From: Deinococcus actinosclerus
GTDB taxonomy: Bacteria; Deinococcota; Deinococci; Deinococcales; Deinococcaceae
Direction of reading: 5' to 3'
NCBI RefSeq assembly: GCF_001507665.1
Contig: NZ_CP013910.1
Coordinates: 2,355,501-2,419,500, forward strand
Length of the DNA: 64,000 nucleotides
Shown here: piece by piece, positions 39,319 to 49,810 of the stretch
How the letters are laid out: the number at the start of each line of letters is the position of its first letter
Numbering within the stretch: position 1 is the first letter of the stretch
Notes under the pieces: generated by a model
Databases searched by the model: none
Seen by the model: the letters and a program-made list of their open reading frames with translations, nothing else
Told to the model about the DNA's origin: nothing
Made by a program: the position numbers and the translations under genes

Positions 39319-40659
39319 ATGCCCACCTTCACGCTGCCCACCCTGCCCGACCTCTCCCCCAGCGCGCCGGTCCTGTGGCGGGGTCGCGTGTGGACCGGGG
39401 TGGAGGACGCCCCGCTGGACGACGGCGCGGTCCTCACCCGCGCGGGGCGGATCGAGGCGGTCGGCCCCGCCGCCCAGCTGGTCGCCTTGGAGGACGCCGT
39501 GACCGTGCAGACCGGCGGCACGATCCTGCCGGGTCTGATCGACCTGCACGTGCACGCCCGGACGGGGTACCTGCCGTGGTTCGTGGCGGCGGGCGTGACG
39601 ACCGTGCGGGACGCCTGCAACTCGCTGGAGACCGTGGCGGCCCTGCTGACCCCGGCGGGGCTCGCGCCACGCGTGCTGCCCTCGGGGCCGCTGCTGGACG
39701 GCCCGGACGCCTTCTTCCGCCAGTTCGGGCCCGGCGCGGTCCACGAGCCGGGCGACGGGCAGGAACGCAGCGCCGGGGCGCTGATCGTGCGCACCCCCGC
39801 GCAGGCGGAACGAGCGGTGGCATTCCTGGCCGATCAGGGCGTGACGCACCTCAAGCTGTACGAGGCGCTTGCCCCGGAGGCCTACGCGGCCGCCACGCGC
39901 GCCGCCGCCCGGCTGGACCTGCCGGTCATGACCGACCTGGGCCTGCTCACCACGCGGGGCCGCGCGGCGCAGGTGGACGCCCGGCAGGCCCTGGCGCTGG
40001 GTGTGCGCTCGGTGGAGCATGCCAGCGGGTTCGCCCTGGCCGCCACGCGCGCGGGCTTCGACCCGGCGGGCGAGCTCCCCACGGCGCTACTGGACGAACT
40101 GGCCGCCCTGACCGTGGCGGCGGGCACGGCGCTGGTGCCGACCCTGAGCGTGTTCGCGCCGCTGACGACCGACACCCTGCCCGACCAGCGTGACCTGCCG
40201 CTCGCCGGGCAGGGCGGGCCCCTGCGGGAGAGCCTGGAGGCACAGTGGAATGCCGTCCACGCGGGCACCCGGTCCATCCGGGCCCTGGCGCGGGCGGACG
40301 CGCGACTGGCCGCGCAGCTCGCCGTGCGGGTCGCCCGGCTGGGCGGGCGGGTCGGGGCGGGCACCGACACCCCGGCGGGCGCGTTCACCCTGCCCGGCGG
40401 GAGCCTGCACGCGGAACTCGAACGGCTGGTGCGCGCGGGCCTGACCCCCACGCAGGCCCTGCGCGCCGCGACGGGCACGGCGGCCGACATCCTGGGCCGC
40501 GCCGATCTGGGCCGCGTGCAGCCCGGCGCGGTGGCGGACCTGCTCGTCGTGGCGGGCGATCCCACCGCCGATATCCGCGCCACCCGCGACGTCCGGCTGG
40601 TGGTGCAGGGCGGGCGGCCCCTGACCCTGGCGAGCCTGCGCGCCGCGCTGGAGGCGTGA
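39319..40659 (+). CDS. Metal-dependent amidohydrolase (imidazolonepropionase-like)
   Basis: The 446-residue product is an amidohydrolase-superfamily enzyme. The first metal motif is GLIDLHVHARTG, the carbamylated-Lys region is in VTHLKLYEAL, and later ligands are in the GVRSVEHASGF and VGAGTDTPAG segments. ILGRADLGRVQPGAVADLLVVAGDP is the usual C-terminal motif. The sequence resembles imidazolonepropionase-like and prolidase-like hydrolases, so the substrate is open. The start is chosen because it is next to the regulator's divergent start. No Hut genes are adjacent. Confidence 0.85.
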   Translation: MPTFTLPTLPDLSPSAPVLWRGRVWTGVEDAPLDDGAVLTRAGRIEAVGPAAQLVALEDAVTVQTGGTILPGLIDLHVHARTGYLPWFVAAGVTTVRDACNSLETVAALLTPAGLAPRVLPSGPLLDGPDAFFRQFGPGAVHEPGDGQERSAGALIVRTPAQAERAVAFLADQGVTHLKLYEALAPEAYAAATRAAARLDLPVMTDLGLLTTRGRAAQVDARQALALGVRSVEHASGFALAATRAGFDPAGELPTALLDELAALTVAAGTALVPTLSVFAPLTTDTLPDQRDLPLAGQGGPLRESLEAQWNAVHAGTRSIRALARADARLAAQLAVRVARLGGRVGAGTDTPAGAFTLPGGSLHAELERLVRAGLTPTQALRAATGTAADILGRADLGRVQPGAVADLLVVAGDPTADIRATRDVRLVVQGGRPLTLASLRAALEA

Positions 40660-40672
40660 GGGCGCCGGCCCG

Positions 40673-41656
40673 TCACGCCTCCCGGAAGATGTCGAGCGGC
40701 AGGAACGCGCTGACGGTGTAGGTGGGGGCGTCCACGATCTGGCTGATCTTCAGGTCCGCGCACGCGCTCGCCAGGACGTAGGCGTCTTCCAGGCTGAGGC
40801 CGCGCGCTTCCAGGCGGCGCAGCAGGGCGCGCAGGGCGATGCGGGCGGCCTCCATCAGGTCGGGGTGGTGGCCGGTGGTGGCGTGCCACTGGCGACTCTG
40901 GCCCCCGCTGGTAGGCGTGACGAATTCCGGGGTGGTGATCCCGGCGTCACGCTCGACGTGCACCCGCAGGGTCAGTTGCCCGTTCGTCTCGATGCCGGTA
41001 CCGCTGACCTCGCCGTCCCCCTGCGCGGCGTGGAGGTCGCCCGCCGAGAGGAGCGCGCCGGGCACCTCCACCGGCAGCCACAGGGTGCTGCCCGCCACGA
41101 GCTGCCGCACGTCCATGTTCCCGCCCACGTGCCGGGGCGGCGCGGTGGGGTGCGGGCCAGGGGCGGCGGGGGCCACGCCGATCACGCCGGGGAACGGCGC
41201 GAGGGGCACGCGGATGCCGGGTCGGAAGTCGGCGTGCGTGCCGGCGCGCAGGTCCCACAGGTGCGTGTGGGGGCGCAGGCCCTCGGCGGCCAGCGCGGCG
41301 TCGAGCAGGCCGATGCCGTCCGGGCGGCAGCCGGTCCAGCCCCACGCGGCGGTCTGCACGTCCAGGATCTCGAGGCGCAGGGCGTCGCCGGGCTGCGCGC
41401 CGTCCACGAACAGCGGGCCGGTCAGCGGGTGCCCGCGCGGGCCGTCCAGGGGGTCGCGGACGTCCGCGAGGATCAGGGCGCGCAGATCGTCCGGGGCGCT
41501 CAGGTCACCGCTCGCCACCCGGCGGGCCACGCCGCCGCCCGAGGCGTCCAGGGTGTCCAGCGTGACGGTATCCCCGCTGGCGACGGTCAGGGCAGGCGGC
41601 AGGGCGTTGTCCCAGACGGTGTGCAGGGCGTCCAGGCGCAGGTGGTGGCGGGTCAT
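40673..41656 (-). CDS. Acetamidase/formamidase family protein
   Basis: The 327-residue product matches the FmdA/AmdA family: an N-terminal HTVWDNALPP-x-LTVASGDTV segment, DVRDPLDGPRGHPLTGPLFVDGAQPGDALRLEILDV, then HVGGNMDVRQLVAGSTLWLPVEVPGALLSAGDLHAAQGDGEVSGTGIET. These contain the metal or polar groups conserved in formamidases that release ammonia from short amides. TACCCT (41663-41668) ends 6 bases before the ATG on the minus strand. It is convergent with the amidohydrolase gene. Confidence 0.88.
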   Translation of the reverse strand: MTRHHLRLDALHTVWDNALPPALTVASGDTVTLDTLDASGGGVARRVASGDLSAPDDLRALILADVRDPLDGPRGHPLTGPLFVDGAQPGDALRLEILDVQTAAWGWTGCRPDGIGLLDAALAAEGLRPHTHLWDLRAGTHADFRPGIRVPLAPFPGVIGVAPAAPGPHPTAPPRHVGGNMDVRQLVAGSTLWLPVEVPGALLSAGDLHAAQGDGEVSGTGIETNGQLTLRVHVERDAGITTPEFVTPTSGGQSRQWHATTGHHPDLMEAARIALRALLRRLEARGLSLEDAYVLASACADLKISQIVDAPTYTVSAFLPLDIFREA

Positions 41657-41676
41657 GGCTCCAGGGTAGAGCAGAA

Positions 41677-41710
41677 CGCCCGCCCCGGCGCATGTGGACC
41701 GGGGCGGGCG
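41677..41710 (-). terminator. Terminator of the 5'-nucleotidase gene
   Basis: CGCCCGCCCCGG (41677-41688) and CCGGGGCGGGCG (41699-41710) form a perfect 12-bp stem with a 10-base loop, 14 bases after the nucleotidase stop. It is directly upstream of the formamidase -10. Confidence 0.7.
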
Positions 41711-41724
41711 GGTGGACGCTCAGC

Positions 41725-43479
<1,755 letters not shown>

Positions 43480-43560
43480 ATGACCTGCACAGTCTACTCA
43501 TCTCCGCAGGCGGTGTGGTGTGTACCCGGTCAGGCCGGTGGGGGTGTTAGCCTGCCTGCC

Positions 43561-44877
43561 ATGCTGGATCCGCACCTGCCGCTCCCGTTCACTGCCGCCG
43601 TTCATCCGGAGGCCCGCGCGGCGCGGCGCCTGACCTGGGATTCGCGCGAGGCCGGCCCGGCGGTGGCCTTCGTGGCGCTGCCGGGGGAGCGGACGCACGG
43701 CAACGCCTTCGTCGAGCAGGCGCTGGCGGCGGGCGCGCCCTTCGTACTGACGGATCTGGACGTGCCGCGCGCCGTGCGGGTGGCCGACGCGCAGGCGGCG
43801 CTGTTCGCCTGGGCGCGCGCGGAGCGCGCCTGCGCGCCGCTGGTGGTGGGCGTCACCGGCAGCGCCGGGAAGACCACCGCGAAGAGTTACGTGGCGGCGG
43901 CGCTGGACGCGCTGTTCATGCCGGTCTTCAACACCATGCCCGCGATCGCCTGCTTCCTGATCGAGTCCGGCCGGGCCGGGCGGCCGCTGGTGGTGGAGAT
44001 GGGGATCGACCGGGTCGGTGAGATGGCCGAGCTGGTGGATCTGGTGCGGCCGGACGTGGGCGTGATCACCACGATCGGCCCGGCCCACCTGGAGCAGCTG
44101 GGCAGCATCGAGGGCATCGCGCGGGAGAAGGGCGTGATCCTGCGTGACGTGGCGGGGCAGCCGGTGCGGGGCTTGGTGGGCTCGCAGGCGGCGGCGTTCT
44201 ACCCCGGGGTGGACAGTTACGGCTTCGGGGACGTGACCTTCGCGGGCGAGGCCCTGACGGTCACGCCCGAGGGGGCGTCGTTCCGCTTCGGCGGGATGCC
44301 CGTGACGCTGCCGCTGGCCTCCACCGTGCAGGCGGAAGCGGCGGTGCTGGGCCTCCAGCTGGCCCGCGAGGCTGGCCTGCCCCTGCCCGCAGCGGCGGCG
44401 CGGCTGGGGGGGGTCAGCGTGCCGGGGGGCCGCTACCGGGTGCATCCGGGACGCTTCACGGTGATCGACGACGCGTACAACGCCTCACCGGTGGCGGTGC
44501 GCGCCGCCCTGGACGCCCTGCACGGCTGGGCGCCGGCGGGTGGGGGCCGGCGGATCAGCGTGCTGGGCCGCATGCTGGAACTCGGTCGGACCGAGCAGGC
44601 CCTGCACGCCGAGGTGGGCGCCTACGCCCGCGAGCGCGCGGACCTGACCTTCGGGGTGGGCGCCTTCGGCCGGGAGCTGGGCGAGCGGGCCTTCGAGTCG
44701 GTGCCGGCCCTGACGGCCGCCCTGCTGACCGAGGTGCGTGACGGGGACGTGGTGCTGATCAAGGCCAGCCGCGGGATCAGCTGGACACCCGAGCGCCGCG
44801 CGCAGGAAGGCGTTGGCCTGGACGTGGTGGTGCAGGCGCTGCTGACGGTCCGCGACGGCGCCCCGGAGGGCCGCTGA
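43561..44877 (+). CDS. murF: UDP-N-acetylmuramoyl-tripeptide--D-alanyl-D-alanine ligase
   Basis: MurF adds the D-Ala-D-Ala dipeptide to the peptidoglycan precursor. The product is 438 residues with three Mur-ligase domains: substrate domain (1-95), central ATP domain with the P-loop GVTGSAGKTTAK, and C-terminal domain from about 300. Typical phrases are VVEMGIDRVGEMAELVDLVRPDVGVITTIGPAHLEQLGS and VIDDAYNASPVAVRAALDAL. The ATG at 43561 is 7 bases after TAGCCT (43548-43553). The open frame continues far upstream on the + strand, but that part is antisense to the 5'-nucleotidase gene. Confidence 0.92.
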   Translation: MLDPHLPLPFTAAVHPEARAARRLTWDSREAGPAVAFVALPGERTHGNAFVEQALAAGAPFVLTDLDVPRAVRVADAQAALFAWARAERACAPLVVGVTGSAGKTTAKSYVAAALDALFMPVFNTMPAIACFLIESGRAGRPLVVEMGIDRVGEMAELVDLVRPDVGVITTIGPAHLEQLGSIEGIAREKGVILRDVAGQPVRGLVGSQAAAFYPGVDSYGFGDVTFAGEALTVTPEGASFRFGGMPVTLPLASTVQAEAAVLGLQLAREAGLPLPAAAARLGGVSVPGGRYRVHPGRFTVIDDAYNASPVAVRAALDALHGWAPAGGGRRISVLGRMLELGRTEQALHAEVGAYARERADLTFGVGAFGRELGERAFESVPALTAALLTEVRDGDVVLIKASRGISWTPERRAQEGVGLDVVVQALLTVRDGAPEGR

Positions 44878-45002
44878 CCGGGGAAGGGTCGCTCTCCCCG
44901 CTCTGAGGGCGACGGGCGGCCGTCGTGTCGGCAACAGCCTCCGCCCGGCACCGGCGACCGCCCCTTCATGCCCCTCAGGGACGTGATGGTCAGAATGTGG
45001 GC

Positions 45003-45725
45003 ATGCGCCTTCTCCTGAGTGCCCTGCTGCTGAGCCTGACGGCCTGCGCCCCGTCCATGACGGCCCCCGCCCGCGCGCCAGTTGGCCTGCGCGCGGCCTT
45101 CAGTGAGGCAGGGGTGGCCTGGGTGTCGGGCGGGCGGGCGTGTGTGGCGCGGGCACCGTCCTTTCAGCCGAGCTGTCCGGCGCTGCCTCCGGCCGTGGAC
45201 GTTGCGTGGCATGGCGGTCAGGCCTGGGCGGGGGTGCCGTCCCTGGCGGCGGTGGTCACGCTGGACGGTGCGCCCGGCAGCGTGAACGTGGGTCGCGTGG
45301 CGGCCATGAGCGCCAGCCGGGTATACCGCGAGAACGGCAGCGCCGTGACATACGACGGGACGGACGCTGCGGGCGCGCTGGGCCAGCCGGAGGCGGCCCT
45401 CACGGGCGGGGACGGTCTCGACTACCTGCTGCTGGGCGGCCGGGTGGTGCGGGTCGCCGACGGCGCGGCCCTGCCGGGTGAGGGGTTCACAGTCCTGAAC
45501 TGGGCGCCCGGCGGCGTCCGCGGCGGCACCCTGCCGGAGGTGGGGACGGGCGTGGGGACCTACCGCCTGACCGGCGCGGCCCTGGAACGGCTGGACGCGG
45601 CGGGCGTGGTGCGGGCCCGGCTGCCTCACGGCCCGGGCCGGATCGGGGTGGTGGGGGCGTGGCTGGTGACCGTCTCGGCCAACGGCACCCTGCGCGTCTT
45701 CGGGCCTGATCTGTCGGCCCGCTGA
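45003..45725 (+). CDS. Hypothetical lipoprotein
   Basis: The 240-residue product has a lipoprotein signal (LLSLTACAPS, Cys at about 15). The rest is beta-rich with many Gly, Val and Ala residues and repeated short segments such as GQAWAGVPSLAAVVTLDGAPGSVNVGRVAAM and NGTLRVFGPDLSAR, suggesting a beta-propeller or WD-like surface protein. No family is recognised. It is in the same direction as murF but 125 bases away with its own start, and a hairpin follows. Confidence 0.65.
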   Translation: MRLLLSALLLSLTACAPSMTAPARAPVGLRAAFSEAGVAWVSGGRACVARAPSFQPSCPALPPAVDVAWHGGQAWAGVPSLAAVVTLDGAPGSVNVGRVAAMSASRVYRENGSAVTYDGTDAAGALGQPEAALTGGDGLDYLLLGGRVVRVADGAALPGEGFTVLNWAPGGVRGGTLPEVGTGVGTYRLTGAALERLDAAGVVRARLPHGPGRIGVVGAWLVTVSANGTLRVFGPDLSAR

Positions 45726-45737
45726 GGTCGGGAACCT

Positions 45738-45759
45738 CCCCGGCAGGAGTCTGCCCGGG
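45738..45759 (+). terminator. Hairpin after the lipoprotein gene
   Basis: CCCCGGCAG (45738-45746) and CTGCCCGGG (45751-45759) form a stem with one bulge and a 4-base loop, 12 bases after the stop. There is no T-run, so the assignment is tentative. Confidence 0.4.
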
Positions 45760-46173
45760 TGGGATCACCGACGCCCGCCCGGAACAGGGGCCGCCTCGCG
45801 GAACTTCCGGCTGCCCTCCCTGCGCCCTGACGCGCCGGTAGGGCCTCACCGCATTCATACCGCAGCCTCATCCGGACGTGAGGTATTCCCTGAACGTGCG
45901 GGCTGACTTGTGGTGTACTAAAGCACCCCGTTCAAGAACCCTTCATGTTCGGGGTGGGTGACCGGGCTGCGCGCGCCGTGCCCACCGGGCTATGGAGGCG
46001 GCAGCAGGTAACCGGAGTTGGGAAACGGCCGCGCAGGACCGCGGGCGTTTCAGGATGTCAGGGTTACGTGAGGGGCGAGGTGCTTGAATACCCTACCCAT
46101 GTCCCTCACTGCGTCTTCCCGTGCATCGTCTGCCCACCGCCCACTCCGTCCCTCCCGTCGTCAGATGAGTGAA
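45760..46173. other. Long intergenic region upstream of pilM
   Basis: About 410 bases hold no gene I can support. A 75-codon frame (45945-46172) was examined and has no family features. Near 45917-45922, TGTACT within a GGTG/CACC dyad could be a distant promoter for a long pil leader. A run GGCAGCAGGTAACCGGAGT (near 45999) resembles parts of known riboswitches superficially, but I could not fit a known consensus. The gap's length before a pilus operon makes a structured leader worth testing. Confidence 0.4.
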
Positions 46174-46200
46174 TGCTAAAATCCGCGTGATCCTGGAGGG
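46174..46200 (+). promoter_or_regulatory. pilM promoter (extended -10) and ribosome binding site
   Basis: TGC-TAAAAT (46174-46182) is an extended -10 element, and GGAGGG (46195-46200) lies just before the ATG at 46204. The -35 region is weak. It is an unusually AT-rich promoter for this window. Confidence 0.55.
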
Positions 46201-46203
46201 AGA

Positions 46204-47382
46204 ATGTCGAGTTTCCTGAACCGCTTACTCAGTCCGCGCCCGAATGCCCTGGGCGTGGAAATTGGCACCAGCGCCATCAAGGTCGTGGCGCTGCGCCCCG
46301 GCTCACCACCGTCCCTCCAGCACGCCGTGATGGTGCCCACGCCCATCGGCAGCATGCGGGACGGACTGGTGGTCGAGCCGCAGGCCGTCGCCACCGAACT
46401 GAAGAACCTGCTGGCCGAGCACCGCATCACCAACCGCTTCGCCGTCACCTCGGTCCCGAACCAGGTGGCGGTGACCCGCAACATCATGGTGCCCAAGATG
46501 GACCGCAAGGACCTGCAGGAGGCCATCAAATGGGAGGCGGAACGCTACATTCCGTACCCGATCGATGACGTCAGCCTGGACTTCGACCTGCTGGACGACC
46601 CGGCCAACGTGCCCGACGACGGCCAGATGGAGGTCGTGATCGCCGCGGCCCCCACCGAGGCCGTGGCGCGTCAGGTCGAGGTGCTGCGCCTCGCCGGCCT
46701 CGAACCGAGCATCGTGGACCTCAAGTCCTTCGCGGCGCTGCGCGCCCTGCGCGGCAACCTGCTCGGCGAACACCTCACCAAGAGCACCCTGACCGGCAGC
46801 AACTACACCGAGTCCGGCGAGGTGGCGCTGGTCATGGAGATCGGCGCCAGCAGTTCCGTGATCAATCTGGTGCGCGGCGACCGCGTGCTGATGGCCCGCA
46901 ACATCAACGTCTCGGCCGACGACTTCACGACCGCGCTCCAGAAGGCCTTCGACCTGGACTTCAGCGCCGCCGAGGAGGTCAAGCTGGGCTACGCGACCGC
47001 CACCACCCCCACCGAGGACGAGGAAGACCTGCTGAACTTCGACATGGCCCGCGAGCAGTACTCCCCGGCGCGCGTGTTCGAGGTGGTGCGCCCGGTGCTG
47101 GGCGACCTGATCACCGAGATCCGCCGCAGCCTGGAGTTCTACCGCGTGCAGAGTGGCGACGTGGTCATCGACCGCACCTTCCTGGCCGGCGGCGGCGCGA
47201 AGCTGCGCGGCCTGGCCGCCGCGATCAGCGACGCGCTGGGCTTCCGGGTGGAGGTCGCCAGTCCCTGGCTGACCGTGCAGACCGATCAGGCGAACGTGGA
47301 CACCGGGTACCTCCAGGCCAACGCGCCGGAATTCACGGTGCCGCTGGGGCTGGCGCTGCGGGGGGTGACGACCCGTGGTTGA
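46204..47382 (+). CDS. pilM: Type IV pilus assembly protein PilM
   Basis: PilM is a cytoplasmic actin-like protein that binds the N-terminus of PilN and the ATPases of the pilus inner-membrane platform. The 392-residue product has the actin-like start VEIGTSAIKVVALRPG, the nucleotide-binding MEIGASSSVINLVRGDRVLMARNINVSADDFT, and FLAGGGAKLRGLAAAISDALG near the C-terminus. It opens the pilMNOPQ operon; its stop overlaps pilN by 8 bases. The operon then runs on to the secretin. Confidence 0.94.
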   Translation: MSSFLNRLLSPRPNALGVEIGTSAIKVVALRPGSPPSLQHAVMVPTPIGSMRDGLVVEPQAVATELKNLLAEHRITNRFAVTSVPNQVAVTRNIMVPKMDRKDLQEAIKWEAERYIPYPIDDVSLDFDLLDDPANVPDDGQMEVVIAAAPTEAVARQVEVLRLAGLEPSIVDLKSFAALRALRGNLLGEHLTKSTLTGSNYTESGEVALVMEIGASSSVINLVRGDRVLMARNINVSADDFTTALQKAFDLDFSAAEEVKLGYATATTPTEDEEDLLNFDMAREQYSPARVFEVVRPVLGDLITEIRRSLEFYRVQSGDVVIDRTFLAGGGAKLRGLAAAISDALGFRVEVASPWLTVQTDQANVDTGYLQANAPEFTVPLGLALRGVTTRG

Positions 47383-48070
47383 GATCAACCTCCTCCCGCA
47401 GCAGTACCGCAAGCAGAGCGAGCCGACCCTCTGGCAGCCTGCAGCGGTGGGCGTGGTGGTCCTGACCGCCCTGATCCTGATCGGGGTGGAGGTCGCCACC
47501 GCCACAAAGGTCGGCAACCTGACCAAGGAACTGGACAGCGTGAACGGAGAGATCGCCGCGCTGACCCCCGCCTCGCAGGAATTCGGCCGGCTGAACCAGG
47601 AAAAGAACCAGCTGACGCAGGTCACCGCGATCGCCGTGCAGCTGCGCGACGCCAAGACCTACTGGGCCAACGACATCGCCAGCTTCACCGCGCAGCTGCC
47701 CGGTGGCAGCGGGGTCGCGCTGCAGAGCATGACCATCCGCCCGCTGGACGCCGGCGCACTCGCCAGTCAGCAGCAGAACGGCGTGTATACCGGCAAGAAC
47801 GTGACCCGCGAAATCGAGCTGAACGGCTCGGCCAGCAGCCAGCAGGCGGTCGTGAACTTCCTGCGCACCTTCGAGAACAACCCGAACTTCGGGCTGAACT
47901 TCCGCAGCATGCAGGCCGAGGGCGACACCGGGCAGTACACCTTCAGCGCGACGGTCGGCATCGTGAAGGGTGAGGCCACCGCGCCCGCCAGCACGGACGG
48001 CAGCTCACCGGCGACGCCCGCCGCTCCCGGCGCACCCGTCAGCTCAGTGGGAGGCGGACGTGTCAATTAA
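47375..48070 (+). CDS. pilN: Type IV pilus assembly protein PilN
   Basis: PilN is a bitopic membrane protein with a short cytoplasmic tail that PilM binds. The start VEINLLPQQYRKQ (reading MVEINLLP) is the diagnostic PilM-binding sequence. A single transmembrane helix (about residues 25-45) and a coiled-coil plus periplasmic ferredoxin-like domain follow. The last 30 residues are Ala/Pro/Ser rich. The GTG start overlaps the pilM stop by 8 bases, and pilO overlaps its end by 11 bases. Confidence 0.92.
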   Translation: MVEINLLPQQYRKQSEPTLWQPAAVGVVVLTALILIGVEVATATKVGNLTKELDSVNGEIAALTPASQEFGRLNQEKNQLTQVTAIAVQLRDAKTYWANDIASFTAQLPGGSGVALQSMTIRPLDAGALASQQQNGVYTGKNVTREIELNGSASSQQAVVNFLRTFENNPNFGLNFRSMQAEGDTGQYTFSATVGIVKGEATAPASTDGSSPATPAAPGAPVSSVGGGRVN

Positions 48071-48704
48071 ACTCACGCCCCGCAACCTGTTCTTCGTCGT
48101 CCTGGCGGCCTGCATCCTGGCGTCCGTCCTGTGGTACACCCTGCGCTTCCAGGCGCGCCAGCAGCAGATCAGTCTGCTCCAGTCCGACCTGGACGCCGCG
48201 CAGGCCCGCGTGGCGGTGCTGCGCAGCAACGCCCAGCAGCTGCCCGCCCTGCGCGAGGAGGTGGCCAAGCTGAAGGTGGAGCAGGACGAGTTCCTGGCGG
48301 CCCTCCCGCAGACTGCCCGGTACTACAGCGTCCTGGACGAGATCCGTCTCAACGCGGCGGCGGCCGGCGCCACCATGTCCTCGTTCAGCGTGACGAACGG
48401 CAACGCCACCAACCTGCCCGGCGGCGTGCGGCCCATCAACCTGGCCGTGAACGTGTCGGGCACCTTCGGGCAGCTGTTCCAGCTACTGCGCTCCGTGGAG
48501 ACCATGAGCCGCTTCACGAACGTGAACAACGTCAGCCTGCAACTGCCGCAGGCCACCAGCTTCGATCCCAAGCTCGAAGGGACCCTGGCCCTGACCGTGT
48601 ACACCTTCGATCCTGCGCAGGCCAGCCCCACCTCGACGGGCACCAGCCCGCAGGCGCCCAATACGGCGCCCGCCGCGCCTACCCCTGCCGGAGGCACCCA
48701 GTGA
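48060..48704 (+). CDS. pilO: Type IV pilus assembly protein PilO
   Basis: PilO pairs with PilN in the periplasm. The 214-residue product has one N-terminal membrane helix (about 10-30), a coiled-coil stretch (QQQISLLQSDLDAAQARVAVLRSNAQQL), then the ferredoxin-like fold (about 85-190; SVLDEIRLNAAAAGATMSSFSV). The C-terminal 30 residues are Thr/Ala/Pro rich. The GTG at 48060 overlaps pilN, and the end overlaps the next gene by 4 bases (GTGA), so the operon is tightly coupled. Confidence 0.9.
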   Translation: MSIKLTPRNLFFVVLAACILASVLWYTLRFQARQQQISLLQSDLDAAQARVAVLRSNAQQLPALREEVAKLKVEQDEFLAALPQTARYYSVLDEIRLNAAAAGATMSSFSVTNGNATNLPGGVRPINLAVNVSGTFGQLFQLLRSVETMSRFTNVNNVSLQLPQATSFDPKLEGTLALTVYTFDPAQASPTSTGTSPQAPNTAPAAPTPAGGTQ

Positions 48705-49807
48705 CGCGCGCGCCCATCAAACTCTCCCGTGAAATGAAACTGGTGCTGGGCCTGCTGCTGCTGGTCGCCGCGATCGGCCTGTGGTACGTCCTGACCAACC
48801 GGGGCGCCGCCCCGGCGACTGAGGTGCAGACCCCCACCACGCCCAGCGAGACGGTGCCGGTCACCCCCACCCCGCCGTCCGGCACGACGGACGCGGCGCC
48901 CAGCAGCGGCGTCCAGTCCGGCGGTCAGGTGGACGTGGAGGTCATTCCTCCCTTCCCCACCGACGCGACCGACCCGGCGCAGGGAGCGGCCGCAGCGGTC
49001 ACCGACACGCCCCCCACGCCCTCCGGGATCAATCCGGCCGGCACCCTGGCGAGCGTCCCCGGCAACAACCCCTTCCGTCCCCTGAGCGTGACCGCGGACG
49101 CCCAGGCTGCCGCGGGGACGCCCACCCCTGCGACCCAGCCCCAGCCCGGCAGTGCCTCCAGCACCGCGCCGGTGGCGAGCACGCCGGAAGTGACTCCCAT
49201 CGCCTCAGGCGGCGCCCTGGGCCTGACGCCGGTCTCCGGCTCGGCGGGTACCCCGGCCAGCGGCGCGATTCCGCTGCCCACCATTCCCAGCTCGGGCAGC
49301 ACCCCGCCGGTCGTGACGCCCATCGGCTCGGGCGGCACCGTGGTCGTGACCCCCGGCGGCGCCTCAGGGAGCGGCACCGGCACGCCCGTGGCGATCACGC
49401 CGGTCAAACCCCCGGTGGCCGGCGTGAATGTCCCCGCCGTGACCAGCCTGCCGGACACCACCGCGGCGCGGCCCGGCGGCCAGGCGGGCACCACGCCGGC
49501 CACGACCCTGCCGGCGACCACGCTGCCCACAGCCGTCACCCCGCAGGTGATCAGCGAGATCGGCAGCGCCGAGACGGCCGCCGCGTCCCCCCTGGACAGC
49601 TTCGTGCAGGCGCAGGGGCTGGCGTTCAACGCCGTGGTGCTCGGCCCGGTGAACACCGCGATCTTCCGCAGCAAGGACGGCTACGTGGTCGTCGCCGTCG
49701 GGCAGACCCTGCCGGACAGCCAGGTCACCGTGAAGGAAGTCACGGCGACTGGCGCCACCCTGAGCCTCGGTACCGACTCCAAGACCCTCGAACTGGATAA
49801 AAGGTGA
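48701..49807 (+). CDS. PilP-like pilus protein with long linker
   Basis: The 368-residue protein has a membrane helix near the start (LVLGLLLLVAAIGLWYVL), a very long Thr/Pro/Gly/Ser-rich linker (about residues 40-285) and a small C-terminal folded domain (about 290-365, TAIFRSKDGYVVVAVGQTLPDSQVTVKEVTATGATLSLG). The last has the look of the beta-sandwich of PilP, which links the inner-membrane PilNO to the secretin. Position between pilO and pilQ supports that role. Family assignment is by context, since the linker shows no motif. The linker is much longer than in typical PilP. Confidence 0.7.
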   Translation: MTRAPIKLSREMKLVLGLLLLVAAIGLWYVLTNRGAAPATEVQTPTTPSETVPVTPTPPSGTTDAAPSSGVQSGGQVDVEVIPPFPTDATDPAQGAAAAVTDTPPTPSGINPAGTLASVPGNNPFRPLSVTADAQAAAGTPTPATQPQPGSASSTAPVASTPEVTPIASGGALGLTPVSGSAGTPASGAIPLPTIPSSGSTPPVVTPIGSGGTVVVTPGGASGSGTGTPVAITPVKPPVAGVNVPAVTSLPDTTAARPGGQAGTTPATTLPATTLPTAVTPQVISEIGSAETAAASPLDSFVQAQGLAFNAVVLGPVNTAIFRSKDGYVVVAVGQTLPDSQVTVKEVTATGATLSLGTDSKTLELDKR

Positions 49808-49810
49808 GCC

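Noticed and set aside
45990..46080. c-di-GMP or cobalamin riboswitch before pilM
   Set aside because: Some words resemble riboswitch cores, but I could not align the conserved loops, so no call is made.
45945..46172. 75-codon frame before pilM
   Set aside because: It starts with no ribosome binding site or -10 element and shows no domain; it overlaps the pilM promoter region.
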